The notes beneath the pieces are model-generated. The model was not told where the DNA came from, searched no databases, and was given only the letters and a program-made list of their open reading frames with translations. The translations under genes were made by a program, and so were the position numbers. This document shows, in pieces, positions 22,011-31,108 of a stretch of 64,000 bases of DNA. How positions within the stretch are numbered: position 1 is the first letter of the stretch; each line of letters starts with the position of its first letter. Source of the stretch: Methanomassiliicoccus sp. UBA345 (lineage in GTDB: Archaea; Thermoplasmatota; Thermoplasmata; Methanomassiliicoccales; Methanomassiliicoccaceae); the NCBI GenBank assembly GCA_002504525.1, contig DATD01000035.1:63511-127510 (forward strand). The letters are read 5' to 3'.

Positions 22011-23018
22011 ATGGATGACATCATCGATGTTAAGGGACTTGTGAAAACTTTCGGTGACATCAGGGCGGTCGATGACATCTCCTTTGGCGTGCGAAGGGGA
22101 GAGATATTCGGTTTCCTCGGTCCGAACGGTGCAGGTAAATCTACGGCAATTAAGATCTTGACCACATTGATCCGGAAGGATTCCGGGGATGTGATCATCG
22201 ATGATTTGGACCTGCAGACGCAGGCTGATGAAGTAAGGCGCATCATCGGTTATGCATCCCAGGAGGTTGGTGTCGACAACGATCTGACCGCCAGGGAGAA
22301 CCTGTACATCCAGTGCCGGTACTACCACATTACTAAAGAAAGATCAAAGCAAAAAGTAGAGGAGCTGCTGAAGACCGTCAACCTGGTGGAGGCGGGTGAC
22401 CGGAAGCTATCGACCTTCTCCGGAGGAATGAGGAAGCGACTGGACCTGGCTACCGCTCTGGTGTCCGATCCGCAGATCCTCTTCCTGGACGAGCCGACGA
22501 CCGGTCTGGATCCCAAGAACCGCAAGGAGCTTTGGGACTATATTCGGGGGTTGAACCACCAAGGCACTACCATCTTCCTCACCACTCAATACATGGAGGA
22601 AGCGGACCAGCTGGCCGATCGCCTATGTATCATAGACCAGGGGAGGATCGTGGAGGAGGGCGTGCCGGAGGACCTCAAGGCTAAGATGGGTGGGGACACC
22701 ATAACGATAGGCTTCCGGGAGGATGGCCCCACAATCCTCGCCAAGGCCAAGTAAGCGTTGGCCCGCGTTCCTGGCATCAAGGACATCCGAGAGTGCCAGC
22801 TTGATAATATCTGCGAGAACGGCCTAGTCCTTACTATAGAGGACGGCTCCTCGATAATGCCCCAGGTGATAAGGGCCCTGGATGCCAGGATGATCGAGGT
22901 CCAGAGGCTAACCCTCTCCTCGCCGACGTTGGATGACGTGTTCCTCAGCCTGACCGGTAAGACTCTTAAGGTCAATGAGAAAGCGGACGGCGAGCAGAAG
23001 CGCAGGCGCAGAAGGTGA
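22011..23018 (+). pseudogene. ABC-2 exporter ATPase (DrrA-like) with an in-frame TAA
   Basis: The ATP-binding subunit of an export system. Walker A is L-G-P-N-G-A-G-K-S-T (about 36-45), signature F-S-G-G-M-R-K-R, Walker B I-L-F-L-D-E-P-T-T-G-L-D. A TAA at 22752-22754 (codon 248) cuts off the C-terminal domain, but the same frame continues directly as A-L-A-R-V-P-G-I-K-D-I to the normal end (T-L-D-D-V-F-L-S-L-T-G-K), for 335 codons in all. One base change would restore it. The nucleotide-binding domain alone is intact. A near-perfect ribosome site, GGAGATGATC, precedes the ATG. UAA is not a pyrrolysine codon. Confidence 0.85.
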
Positions 23019-23023
23019 GCCAG

Positions 23024-23812
23024 ATGAGAATGGAATGGGGTTCCGAGATCGGAGTGGTCTTCTATCGATGGATAATAAAGCTGCGCAGACAGCCCATATA
23101 CCTGTTCTTCTCCCTCGTCCAGCCGCTGGTATGGTTCCTGCTGTTCACCCAAGCGTTCTCGGCCATAGGGAACATTCCCGGCTTCGAGCAGATTACCGGC
23201 ACCAGCAACTACATCACGTTCTTCACTGCGGCGGTCATCATCCAGACAATAGCGTCATCGGCGTTGCAGTCAGGCATCGGGATGGTCAATGATCTGGACA
23301 GTGGGTACTTGGACAAAATGAAGGTGGCGCCGATACGCAAGTCCTCCATCTTGCTGGGCAAGGTCCTCAGCGATGGAGTGAGCATTGTGATCCAGGTCGC
23401 CATCATCATCGCCTTAGCCTTGATCGTGGGGGTCAACATAGCCACTGGTGTTCTCGGCATAGTGATCATACTTCTGCTGGCCATGGCCTTCGGCATTGCT
23501 TGGTCCGGCATCTCATTGTTCGTCGGTCTGCGGACCAAGAGCACTGAGACCACCCTGTCAGTCGGACTGCTGACCACCTTCCCACTGCTGTTCCTATCCA
23601 CCGCGGTCATGCCAAAAGAGCTGCTGCCCACATGGGTGCAGAATGTCGCCACTGTCAACCCAATATCGTACATCGCCGATGCATTCCAAGGCCTCATCAT
23701 TCGGGGCTTCGAATGGGGAGCGATCGGTAATGCGATAATCGTCATCTTCCTCATCGGGGCCTTGAGCCTGGGAGCGAGCATTATCCTATTTAGGAGGGCG
23801 GTCTATCGATGA
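23024..23812 (+). CDS. ABC-2 type export permease (DrrB-like)
   Basis: 262 residues with six predicted membrane helices. It has an N-terminal amphipathic region R-W-I-I-K-L-R-R-Q-P, then Q-P-L-V-W-F-L-L-F-T-Q and L-P-T-W-V-Q-N-V-A-T-V-N-P-I-S-Y (ABC-2 signature). I place the start at ATG 23024 because AGGTGA lies five bases upstream. It follows the interrupted ATPase gene directly, so the pair forms one exporter of unknown substrate (drug, lipid or polysaccharide). Confidence 0.88.
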   Translation: MRMEWGSEIGVVFYRWIIKLRRQPIYLFFSLVQPLVWFLLFTQAFSAIGNIPGFEQITGTSNYITFFTAAVIIQTIASSALQSGIGMVNDLDSGYLDKMKVAPIRKSSILLGKVLSDGVSIVIQVAIIIALALIVGVNIATGVLGIVIILLLAMAFGIAWSGISLFVGLRTKSTETTLSVGLLTTFPLLFLSTAVMPKELLPTWVQNVATVNPISYIADAFQGLIIRGFEWGAIGNAIIVIFLIGALSLGASIILFRRAVYR

Positions 23813-24110
23813 TTGGGTTATCAGGGCCTTTGCGAGGATTTAGGCCATCTGCTACCAGCTGGAACGTCTCGGGCATGTGGACACCAAAACCACGATCCCT
23901 GTCTCGGCATCAACAATCTATCGAGGAGGCTGGGGGAGCTTATGGAGAAGTCCATGGTGGCAAATATGTTCGATTATTCCTACGGGGCGTGTCTGATAAA
24001 GATGATTCCAGCCCCCGCATCCAGCCTTCTCAACGTTTGCCATTGCCTCATGCGATGCTTTAATAGGAGATGCGTACGAACATGTCTTGTGTGTGGAGCG
24101 GTGCGCTCCA
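23813..24110. other. no gene seen
   Basis: About 300 bases past the permease hold overlapping short frames without ribosome sites or family resemblance. Confidence 0.45.
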
Positions 24111-24122
24111 TAGGAGGTAGAA

Positions 24123-24698
24123 ATGGCACTCGAGCGAATGAACGAACAGTGGTGGGGGAGGGTGGTCCTGGGGATCATCGCTCTCCTAGTCGGGCTGGCG
24201 TTCCTGTTGGTTCCCGGGATCACTCTGGTGGTCTTCCTGTGGATCTTTGGAGCGTTCATGATCCTGACCGGGCTGGTCCTCCTATCCTATGCGTGGTCCA
24301 GGCCGAGGGGGTCTAGACATCGCACTCTCAATTTTCTTGAGGGTGGGATAAACATCGTGATAGGCGTGATCGCGCTGGTGGCACCTGGTCTCACATCGCT
24401 GCTGGTCGTCTACCTGGTAGCGGCCTTTGCGATCATATCTGGCATCCTGCAGATCGCCGAGGGCGTCCTCACTCCTTCGGGAAGGACCACCATAGGGACC
24501 TCCAGCCGCGGCCTCCTGGTGATCTCAGGGGCATGGGCCCTGCTCATCGGAGTGCTGCTTGCGCTGTTCCCCGCCGGAGGGGTGCTCGCCCTGATGTGGC
24601 TCATCGGCCTCTTCCTGATCGTCCTGGGGGTGTTCAACATCCTGTCGGGGGTCCGAAGAAGGTCGGCGTTGGAGGCATCGCGGGTCCCCACACGATAA
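24123..24698 (+). CDS. HdeD-like (DUF308) membrane protein
   Basis: 191 residues with six hydrophobic helices arranged as three helix pairs. Each pair has the HdeD pattern, such as G-I-I-A-L-L-V-G-L-A-F-L-L-V-P-G-I-T-L and I-V-I-G-V-I-A-L-V-A-P-G-L-T. In enterobacteria HdeD is linked to acid resistance; its function in archaea is unknown. A perfect GGAGGT lies seven bases before the ATG. It is a single gene at the right end of the putative tRNA-Trp island. Confidence 0.88.
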   Translation: MALERMNEQWWGRVVLGIIALLVGLAFLLVPGITLVVFLWIFGAFMILTGLVLLSYAWSRPRGSRHRTLNFLEGGINIVIGVIALVAPGLTSLLVVYLVAAFAIISGILQIAEGVLTPSGRTTIGTSSRGLLVISGAWALLIGVLLALFPAGGVLALMWLIGLFLIVLGVFNILSGVRRRSALEASRVPTR

Positions 24699-25047
24699 AC
24701 ACCTTCCATTTTTCCATTTTCAGTTCTCGGCTAGTGGGAACGCTTTGGCCCATTACCGCGGCCGCCCCGCATCGAGCGGTCGTTCCATCGGTCCTCGACA
24801 GCGCGTACTGTGAGCCGAGAGCTTAACATCATTTATGGTAGCCAGTTTAATCTATTATCACTATTGATTTAACAGTGCCTTGGACCAAAGATATTTTTAA
24901 CCCCTTCCCAATATTCCCCTTGGGGAGTCCCCGTGGACCTTCTCCAACTTCCCCACCATATTCTTTAATCTTCGGGGGCTCCTCTCAATCGAAATAAGGT
25001 CTCTCTTTTCATACTTCATGGCCTCATCGACCGTAGCGGCGAATGCC
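24699..25047. other. AT-rich intergenic stretch without a clear gene
   Basis: About 350 bases. A 40-codon minus-strand frame ending at 24897 (M-K-Y-E-K-R-D-L-I-S) has a weak GAGG before its ATG and protein-like composition, but no known relative and no conservation evidence; I do not call it. Confidence 0.4.
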
Positions 25048-25983
25048 CTACGACCGGGCGATGCGTTGGATCTCTTGGTGTGACAGATTGACCGCGGCGG
25101 CGGTATTGACCATGTGGACCTCGCACTTGTCGAGATACCTGCGGAAGAATGCCGTACGGAGCTCGACCTTCCTGGCATCCTTCACCAGCTGATGCGGATT
25201 GCAGAAATCGTTCGCGGTGAGGTACTGGAGTGCCTCCCTCGTGTCCATCTTTCTCGATATCTCGCTGTCGTTCTGGTCGCGCTTGAGCAGTATGATCTTG
25301 CGCATGGTGGTCAAGGGGACCACGCCTCCCAGCCCTACGGCCCACCGGACATTGACGATAGCCCGGCCCTTATTGTCGAACCTCGTCTCATCGACCAGGG
25401 AACGGTACTCGGACCAGATGCCTCCGATGTCCTCGTCTATGTAGAAGTTTTTCTCCGAGCCGTATGCAAGCGGCGACCGCTCGGAGAGGTGCACGAAATA
25501 CCAGTCATCAGTGACGAGCCTGGAGTCATTCCCGCGGAGCAGGCCCCAAGAGTGGGTGGTCTTCCCGGTCTTGGACGGAGCGATCAGCGAGACGCCCGTT
25601 CCTGCGACGTCGAGCGCGGCCCCGTGCACCGAGTATATGCGGTGCTGGTCCTCCAGCAGATCGGATACGACGGCCAGGGCCACGCTCTTGATCCATCCAT
25701 AGTACTCGAAGTTGAACAGGAACGCCGTCCTGCTCAGGGGATCGTACTTTACTGTCAACCCCTCCTCCGGCCGGTCCAGGACGATAAGCCGGCAGTGGGA
25801 GCGGACGTTCTCCGACATATTGTAGAAGTTGTTCTCCCAGACCTCTTTGGTCCGCTCCTGGTCTGTCAGCAAGCGCACGCACGCCCCGTGGATCTCTGAC
25901 TTGACCGAGTAGAGGAACCTGCCCTCCAGCTCCTCGAACAGCTCCTTCGTCTCGTGAGGGCCGATCAGCTTGACAGCGTACAT
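25048..25983 (-). CDS. HPr kinase-like P-loop protein
   Basis: 311 residues. The C-terminal two thirds resemble the HprK/P nucleotide-binding fold: V-H-G-A-A-L-D-V, then Walker A A-P-S-K-T-G-K-T-T-H, then L-V-T-D-D-W-Y-F and a later positively charged helix. The N-terminal 110 residues are unrelated to HprK. Bacterial HprK phosphorylates HPr of the PTS; no PTS is visible here, and archaeal relatives are thought to act on other targets. A TATA-like ATTAAAAGG about 25 bases before the ATG suggests a leaderless message. Confidence 0.75.
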   Translation of the reverse strand: MYAVKLIGPHETKELFEELEGRFLYSVKSEIHGACVRLLTDQERTKEVWENNFYNMSENVRSHCRLIVLDRPEEGLTVKYDPLSRTAFLFNFEYYGWIKSVALAVVSDLLEDQHRIYSVHGAALDVAGTGVSLIAPSKTGKTTHSWGLLRGNDSRLVTDDWYFVHLSERSPLAYGSEKNFYIDEDIGGIWSEYRSLVDETRFDNKGRAIVNVRWAVGLGGVVPLTTMRKIILLKRDQNDSEISRKMDTREALQYLTANDFCNPHQLVKDARKVELRTAFFRRYLDKCEVHMVNTAAAVNLSHQEIQRIARS

Positions 25984-26041
25984 GAATGATCAGGCATTGA
26001 ACGAATGGCATCCTTTTAATGAATGCCCCTGCCCCGCCTGC

Positions 26042-27604
26042 CTACGGTTCGCCGGAGGCCTTCAGCAGCTTGTACTCCATGCTGTCGAGCAGGGCGGCGA
26101 GGGACGCCTCGATGATATTGGTGGACACCCCCACGGTGGTCCACGTCTCCGTGCCATCGGTGGAGCGTATCAGCACCCTGACCTTGGCCCCGGTGGCATC
26201 CTTGCCGTCGATCACCCTGACCTTGTAGTCGGCCAGGCGCACGTTCCGCAGCTCGGGGTAGAACCTCTCCAGCGCCTTGCGGACCGCCCGGTCCAATGCA
26301 TTGACGGGACCGTTGCCGTTGGCGGCGGTGTGCTCCATGGTGCCGCGCGAGTCCAAGACCTTGATGCTGGCCTCCGAGGACACGTTCTTTCCGCTGACGT
26401 CCACGAATATGCGGAAGCCCTCTAGGTGGAACGGCGGCTTGATGCCGTTGCGCAGGCGGCGCACCAGCAGTTCGAAGGACGCGTCGGCGCCCTCGAACTG
26501 GTACCCTTCAGCCTCCAGCTTCTTCAGGTGCTCCAGGATGGCCATGCCGTCCTCCCTCTCGGTGTCGATGCCGAACTCCCTGACCTTGGCCTGGATGGAC
26601 GCGGTCCCGGCGAGCTCGGACACCAGCATGCGGCGCTGGTTCCCGACGAGCGAGGGATCGATGTGCTCATACGTCCTCGGATCGCGCATCATGGCGCTGA
26701 CGTGCACCCCGCCCTTGTGGGCGAAGGCGCTGCGTCCAACGTAAGGCAGTTTGGGGTCGGCTGCCACATTGGTAGTCTCGGCCACGAAGGCCGATATCGG
26801 AGTGAGGAGGGCGAGCTGCGCCGTCACGGTCCTCCCCATCTTGAGCGAGAGGTTCGGAATGATGGAGCACAGATTGGCGTTCCCGGTCCGCTCCCCAAGG
26901 CCGTTGATGGTCCCCTGTACCATGGAGGCGCCGGCCGAGACCGCGGCCAAAGAGTTCGCCACGGCGAGCTCGCCGTCGTTGTGAGCATGGATGCCCAGCG
27001 GAACGTCGAAGCGGTCGCTGACCTTCTCGAAGACCTTGGTGACGAAACCTGGGAGAGAGCCCCCGTTGGTGTCGCACAGCACGAGCCAGTCTGCGCCGGC
27101 CGAGACCGCGGCCTCCAGAACAGCCATCGCATACTCCGGGTTGTTCGCATACCCGTCGAAGAAGTGCTCGGCGTCGAAGACCACCTCGCGGCCGTTGGCC
27201 TTGAGGAACGACACGCTGTCCCTGACCAGCTCCAGGTTCTCTTCCAGCGATATCTTCAGCGCATTGATCACGTGGAAGTCCCAGCTCTTGCCGAATATAG
27301 CCACGCACTCCGCGCCAGATCCAAGGATGGTCCTGAGGTTGGAATCCTCCGCGGCGGTGGTCCCGGCGCGGCGGGTGCTGCCGAAGGCGGTCAGCTTAGC
27401 ATGTTCCAGCTTCAGCGCGGAGGCCGCCTCGAAGAACGCGGCATCCTTGGGATTCGAGCCAGGCCAGCCTCCTTCGATGTAGTCGACCCCGAGGCGGTCA
27501 AGCTTCTTCAGAATGTCCAGCTTGTCCTCGGTCGAGAACGAGACACCCTCGGTCTGAGAGCCGTCCCTGAGGGTGGTGTCGTAGATGGCCACTTTACTGG
27601 CCAA
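26042..27604 (-). CDS. cimA: (R)-citramalate synthase
   Basis: Condenses pyruvate and acetyl-CoA to citramalate, the start of the threonine-independent isoleucine pathway. The alpha-IPM synthase-type barrel starts V-A-I-Y-D-T-T-L-R-D-G-S-Q, with V-D-Y-I-E-G-G-W-P-G-S-N-P-K-D and the metal motif G-I-H-A-H-N-D-G-E-L-A. The G-G-W-P-G-S-N form and 520-residue length with a C-terminal regulatory domain mark citramalate synthase rather than LeuA. The start is TTG 27604 (AGGGATC seven bases upstream) or GTG 27592. Downstream of hom on the same strand with its own TATA-like box. Confidence 0.9.
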   Translation of the reverse strand: MASKVAIYDTTLRDGSQTEGVSFSTEDKLDILKKLDRLGVDYIEGGWPGSNPKDAAFFEAASALKLEHAKLTAFGSTRRAGTTAAEDSNLRTILGSGAECVAIFGKSWDFHVINALKISLEENLELVRDSVSFLKANGREVVFDAEHFFDGYANNPEYAMAVLEAAVSAGADWLVLCDTNGGSLPGFVTKVFEKVSDRFDVPLGIHAHNDGELAVANSLAAVSAGASMVQGTINGLGERTGNANLCSIIPNLSLKMGRTVTAQLALLTPISAFVAETTNVAADPKLPYVGRSAFAHKGGVHVSAMMRDPRTYEHIDPSLVGNQRRMLVSELAGTASIQAKVREFGIDTEREDGMAILEHLKKLEAEGYQFEGADASFELLVRRLRNGIKPPFHLEGFRIFVDVSGKNVSSEASIKVLDSRGTMEHTAANGNGPVNALDRAVRKALERFYPELRNVRLADYKVRVIDGKDATGAKVRVLIRSTDGTETWTTVGVSTNIIEASLAALLDSMEYKLLKASGEP

Positions 27605-27692
27605 TAAATAGATCCCTTTCTGTGTTCTTCATGGCAAACCACTCCGAGACAGTTCCGGTCATTACTGGGACCATATATTAAATCAATGTCCG

Positions 27693-28712
27693 TCACTTCG
27701 CAAGCCGCCGGGCCTCCTCGTCCTTGAGGATGGCCAGCATGTCGCTCAGCAGGGCGCTGGCCGTTTCCATCTTGCCCGCTCCGCGGCCCACCACGGTGAT
27801 GTCCCCCGCCAGGTCGGTCAGCAGCTGTGCGATGTTGAACGTCCCCCCGGTGCTGAGCGGATGACCGATCGGCACCATGCGGGGCGACACCTCGAGCTTG
27901 TCCTCAGAGACCTCTCCGATGAGGCGTATGACCTTCTTTTGTTCGGCGGCCAGAGCGATCGCCTCCTCATTGATGCCGCGTATGCCGGTCCGAAGAACGT
28001 CGGAATAGGTGACATCCCGGTCGAAGATCGCATTGGCCAGTATCGCTAGCTTGCACGCTGAGTCCACGCCGTCGATGTCGTACGACGGGTCCGTCTCGGC
28101 GTAGCCAAGCTCCTGGGCCTCGCGCAGGGCGAAGTCGAAGGAGAGCCTCTCCTCTTTCATGCGGTGGAGGATGAAGTTGCAGGTCCCGTTCAGAATGCCG
28201 CGGATGGAGATGATGTTCTCCCCCATCAGCAGTTCGCGGGACAGGTTGATGATCGGCATGGCCCCGCCCACCGATGCCTCGAACCGCAGCTGGACGCGGT
28301 TGCGGGCGGCCAGCTCGGTCAGCTCGTGGAACCTCAGGGCCAAGGGACCCTTGTTGGACGTTACGACGTCGCGGCCAGCGGCCAGGGCGGTGCGGATGTG
28401 CGTATACCCTGGCTCTCCGTCGATGATGTTGGTCGGTGTGACCTCCAGCAGCAGATCGTACTCCGTCTCTTGCAGCAGCTTCACCACGTCCGAGGCGGCT
28501 GGCCTCGTTCCGACCCTGCCGGTGGCAAGCTTGCGTTCCAGCAGGGACGTTGGGTCCAGGCCGGAGGGATCGACCTCCAGTGAGCAGGTGTCGAACGCCC
28601 CCACGATGCGAACCCTCTCCCCGAACCGCTTCACGAACAGCTCCTGTTTGTCGCGGATGACCTCCGCTATGCCTTGGCCGACGACCCCGAAGCCGGCGAT
28701 GAGGACGTCCAT
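27693..28712 (-). CDS. hom: homoserine dehydrogenase
   Basis: Reduces aspartate semialdehyde to homoserine for threonine and methionine. Residues 3-14 are the Rossmann G-F-G-V-V-G-Q-G motif. Catalytic-domain features include S-N-K-G-P-L-A (catalytic Lys region), R-F-E-A-S-V-G-G-A-M-P, G-I-L-N-G-T-C-N-F-I-L and D-P-S-Y-D-I-D-G-V-D-S-A-C-K. At 339 residues it lacks the C-terminal ACT domain of longer forms; that domain may be supplied by the coupled upstream gene. The ATG overlaps that gene's stop. Confidence 0.93.
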   Translation of the reverse strand: MDVLIAGFGVVGQGIAEVIRDKQELFVKRFGERVRIVGAFDTCSLEVDPSGLDPTSLLERKLATGRVGTRPAASDVVKLLQETEYDLLLEVTPTNIIDGEPGYTHIRTALAAGRDVVTSNKGPLALRFHELTELAARNRVQLRFEASVGGAMPIINLSRELLMGENIISIRGILNGTCNFILHRMKEERLSFDFALREAQELGYAETDPSYDIDGVDSACKLAILANAIFDRDVTYSDVLRTGIRGINEEAIALAAEQKKVIRLIGEVSEDKLEVSPRMVPIGHPLSTGGTFNIAQLLTDLAGDITVVGRGAGKMETASALLSDMLAILKDEEARRLAK

Positions 28713-29206
28713 CACTCCAGCCCCCTGATGAGCATGTAGCCGCCGTTCTCGGCATGATTGCGGAAGAACCGTTCGATGGTCTCAAGCGACTCCTGCTTGG
28801 TGGCCCGCCCGACCACCATGGCCGCCCGAGAACTGGAGGTGAGGGAGCCGGTGATCCGCATGTCCATGGATGCCAGCCCCTCGATGCCTTCCATTCCGCG
28901 AGTGAGGGACTCGATCTCCTGGGAGGGGATATTGCCTACCAGAAGATACTGGATGGGAAACGATTCGTAGACCGCGTCCATCTTGGCCACGACCACGTCG
29001 CTCTCCTTCCATATTGCCAGGATGCGTTCCAGGGACCTGTCGGTACGGACCTCGAAGGTGACGTTGACCGCTATGCGCCCCCCGGTCATGACATCATGGT
29101 GGTGCACCACCCCTATGATGTTGCCATCATTGGCAGATATGGGCTCGAGCGCTCCCACTAGCTGGCCGGGAACGTCCAAAAGACTCAGGTCCACGTTTAC
29201 CTTCAT
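28712..29206 (-). CDS. ACT-domain amino-acid-binding protein, probable regulator of homoserine dehydrogenase
   Basis: 164 residues. The N-terminus is a clear ACT domain (V-D-L-S-L-L-D-V-P-G-Q-L-V-G-A-L-E-P-I-S-A-N-D-G-N-I-I-G-V-V-H-H), the classic ligand-binding fold that senses amino acids. The second half may be a further degenerate ACT-like unit. It is translationally coupled to hom, as in many archaea, so the likely job is feedback control by threonine or methionine. Confidence 0.85.
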   Translation of the reverse strand: MKVNVDLSLLDVPGQLVGALEPISANDGNIIGVVHHHDVMTGGRIAVNVTFEVRTDRSLERILAIWKESDVVVAKMDAVYESFPIQYLLVGNIPSQEIESLTRGMEGIEGLASMDMRITGSLTSSSRAAMVVGRATKQESLETIERFFRNHAENGGYMLIRGLE

Positions 29207-29291
29207 GTCGATCCGTCCTCTGTGCTAATCGTCAATGTGCTAATTAATCCAACGGTAGGGCGGATCGTTGCGAGAACAAAAGAACACGTGG

Positions 29292-29375
29292 CGCCGAGGG
29301 TGAGATTTGAACTCACGAGTCCTTGCGGACACAAGCTTTCCAGGCTTGCGCCTTACCGGTCTGGGCCACCTCGGC
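29292..29375 (-). tRNA. tRNA-Ser (GGA)
   Basis: 84 bases: acceptor GCCGAGG/CCTCGGC, anticodon stem CAAGC/GCTTG with loop CTGGAAA (anticodon GGA), long class II variable arm TGTCCGCAAGGACTC, T-arm GTGAG-TTCAAAT-CTCAC, discriminator G. CCA is encoded at 29291-29289. A TATA-like TTTAAATGATAAG lies upstream. No intron. Confidence 0.96.
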
Positions 29376-29401
29376 CTGGTTTGGCTCCTTACCGCTTCTT
29401 A

Positions 29402-30229
29402 TCATTTAAAGATGTCGGACCGTGCTGGACACGAGCTGCCGACCCCTAACGGGCTTCGCAGCGAGTCCCGCAGCGTCGGCCTGGCCCGGCGGGCGGAGAG
29501 CAGCGCTCCGCGATCAAGGTCCACGGTCCTGAGATCCTCTTTGAAGTAGGCGGCCTTGACCAGCCGCTCCCCCCTAGGGCCGGCCGCCTCGGCGCCGCCG
29601 AAGAACACCTGGTTGAGCTGGGTGCCCGCCTGGTTGACGTACAGGCAGTAGGAGGCGGTCTCCACGGCCCGGGCGGGGATGAGCTTCTCGAACAGCTCTC
29701 GCGAGGTGAAGGGCGACGCCGACAAGCAGACGATGGCCTCTGCCCCCAGCATCGCGTACCGCTTGGTCAGTTCCGGGAACGAGAGATCGTAGCAGATCAC
29801 AACGCCGAGCTTCGTTCCGTTCACCTCCATTAGCGGCAGCTCGCCGCCTGGTGTGAAGTACAGCCCCTCCTCGAACGGGCCGAAGTTGGCCAGGTTGACC
29901 TTGTCGTATCGCTGCGTTCTTCCGTCGGGAGATACCATCACCGCGCTGTTGCGCAGCAGCCCCGGCACGTTCTCGTCCCAGGCGGCCATGCCGAACAGTA
30001 TCGACGCCCCGATCTCGGCCGCCATCCGATGAACTGCTGCTACGGACGGGCCGTCGATCGCCTCGGCCAGGCGGTGCACGTCGTCCCGGACCATGTATCC
30101 GGTGAGGAACAGCTCCGGAAAGATGTACAGGTCCGCGTCCTGTTGCGACAGCAGCCGCTCCATCCTGGAAAGGTTCTCTTGCTTGTCACCCAGGGCACAG
30201 GGGGTCTGGCAGAGGGCCGCGCGCATCAT
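29402..30229 (-). CDS. nitrilase-superfamily carbon-nitrogen hydrolase
   Basis: 275 residues. The catalytic triad is visible: Glu in I-F-P-E-L-F-L-T-G-Y (near 39), Lys in R-Y-D-K-V-N-L (near 111), Cys in G-V-V-I-C-Y-D-L-S-F-P-E (near 147). Such enzymes hydrolyse amides. It is divergent from nadE, with 78 bases between them. The NadE beside it is the short form lacking a glutaminase domain, and nitrilase-fold domains supply ammonia in long NadE enzymes, so a link is possible but unproven. Confidence 0.88.
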   Translation of the reverse strand: MMRAALCQTPCALGDKQENLSRMERLLSQQDADLYIFPELFLTGYMVRDDVHRLAEAIDGPSVAAVHRMAAEIGASILFGMAAWDENVPGLLRNSAVMVSPDGRTQRYDKVNLANFGPFEEGLYFTPGGELPLMEVNGTKLGVVICYDLSFPELTKRYAMLGAEAIVCLSASPFTSRELFEKLIPARAVETASYCLYVNQAGTQLNQVFFGGAEAAGPRGERLVKAAYFKEDLRTVDLDRGALLSARRARPTLRDSLRSPLGVGSSCPARSDIFK

Positions 30230-30307
30230 GCCGGTGCCTATGGCCGTGGAACGATATTAGATTTGGCAGGACAAGCCATAAGTTCTGACGTTGCTTCTCC
30301 CCCTGTG

Positions 30308-31108
30308 ATGAGACCACAGCCCAAAGACCATGCCCGAGACGCCATCGTCGACTTCATCCGCCAGAAGGTGGAGGAGAGCGGAGGCCACGGCGTCGTCGTC
30401 GGTCTCAGCGGAGGCCTGGACTCGGTCACGGTGTCCAAACTGTGCTGCGAGGCGGTCGGTCCCGATAAGGTGCTGAACATCTTCATGCCCTCGGCCACTT
30501 CGCCAGAGCAGGACCTCCGGGACGCGGAGGAGCTGTGCCGCATGACCGGGGGCGAGCTTCGCATCATCGACATCTGCCCGGCGGTGGAATCTTTCCGTTC
30601 CATTCTGCCCGAGATGGAGCGGAGGGACGTGGCCGGGAACGTAATGGCAAGGTGCCGCATGATCGTGCTGTTCCACCATGCCCGCCTGTCCGGGCGCGTG
30701 GTCATGGGCACCAGCAACAAGAGCGAGCTGCTGACCGGCTACTTCACCAAGTTCGGCGACGGCGGGGCGGACTTCTGCCCCATCGGCGATCTGTACAAGA
30801 CCGAGGTCCGCCAGCTGGCCCGCCAGATCGGCATTCCTGAGAGCATCATCAACAAGGCCCCCTCGGCAGGGCTGTGGGGCGGCCAGACCGACGAGGTCGA
30901 GCTCGGCATGACGTACGATGAGCTGGACATGGCGCTGTTCGGCATCGAGAGAGGTCTCGATGACGAGGCCATCGCGGCCGAGACATCGGTCCCGATGGAA
31001 AAGGTGGAGAAAGCGCGCTCGATGCACCGCTGCAGCGTGCACAAGCGGAAGACGCCCCTAATCCCAAAGCTTGGCACGCGCACCATCGGCCTCGACTGGA
31101 GAGAATGA
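30308..31108 (+). CDS. nadE: NAD synthetase, ammonia-dependent short form
   Basis: Amidates deamido-NAD to NAD. PP-loop motif V-V-V-G-L-S-G-G-L-D-S-V-T lies near residues 29-41. The M-G-T-S-N-K-S-E-L-L-T-G-Y-F-T-K-F-G-D and I-N-K-A-P-S-A-G-L-W family blocks are present. 266 residues is the length of the single-domain enzyme. I start at the ATG at 30308; the open frame runs upstream into the promoter region. Its 3' end overlaps the convergent membrane-protein gene by 51 bases. Confidence 0.94.
   Translation: MRPQPKDHARDAIVDFIRQKVEESGGHGVVVGLSGGLDSVTVSKLCCEAVGPDKVLNIFMPSATSPEQDLRDAEELCRMTGGELRIIDICPAVESFRSILPEMERRDVAGNVMARCRMIVLFHHARLSGRVVMGTSNKSELLTGYFTKFGDGGADFCPIGDLYKTEVRQLARQIGIPESIINKAPSAGLWGGQTDEVELGMTYDELDMALFGIERGLDDEAIAAETSVPMEKVEKARSMHRCSVHKRKTPLIPKLGTRTIGLDWRE

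Noticed and set aside
22752..22754. Stop codon in the exporter ATPase read as pyrrolysine
   Set aside because: The codon is TAA; pyrrolysine uses TAG. TAG is also used as an ordinary stop by several genes here.
24897..25019. 40-codon minus-strand open frame after the HprK-like gene
   Set aside because: Weak ribosome site and no known relatives; protein-like composition alone is not enough.
19262..25047. Direct repeat of the tRNA-Trp 3' end as a right attachment site
   Set aside because: I looked for the T-arm/acceptor end sequence downstream of the integrase remnant and did not find a convincing copy in the window.
26426..27607. 393-codon open frame antisense to citramalate synthase
   Set aside because: Shadow frame with biased composition; no ribosome site.
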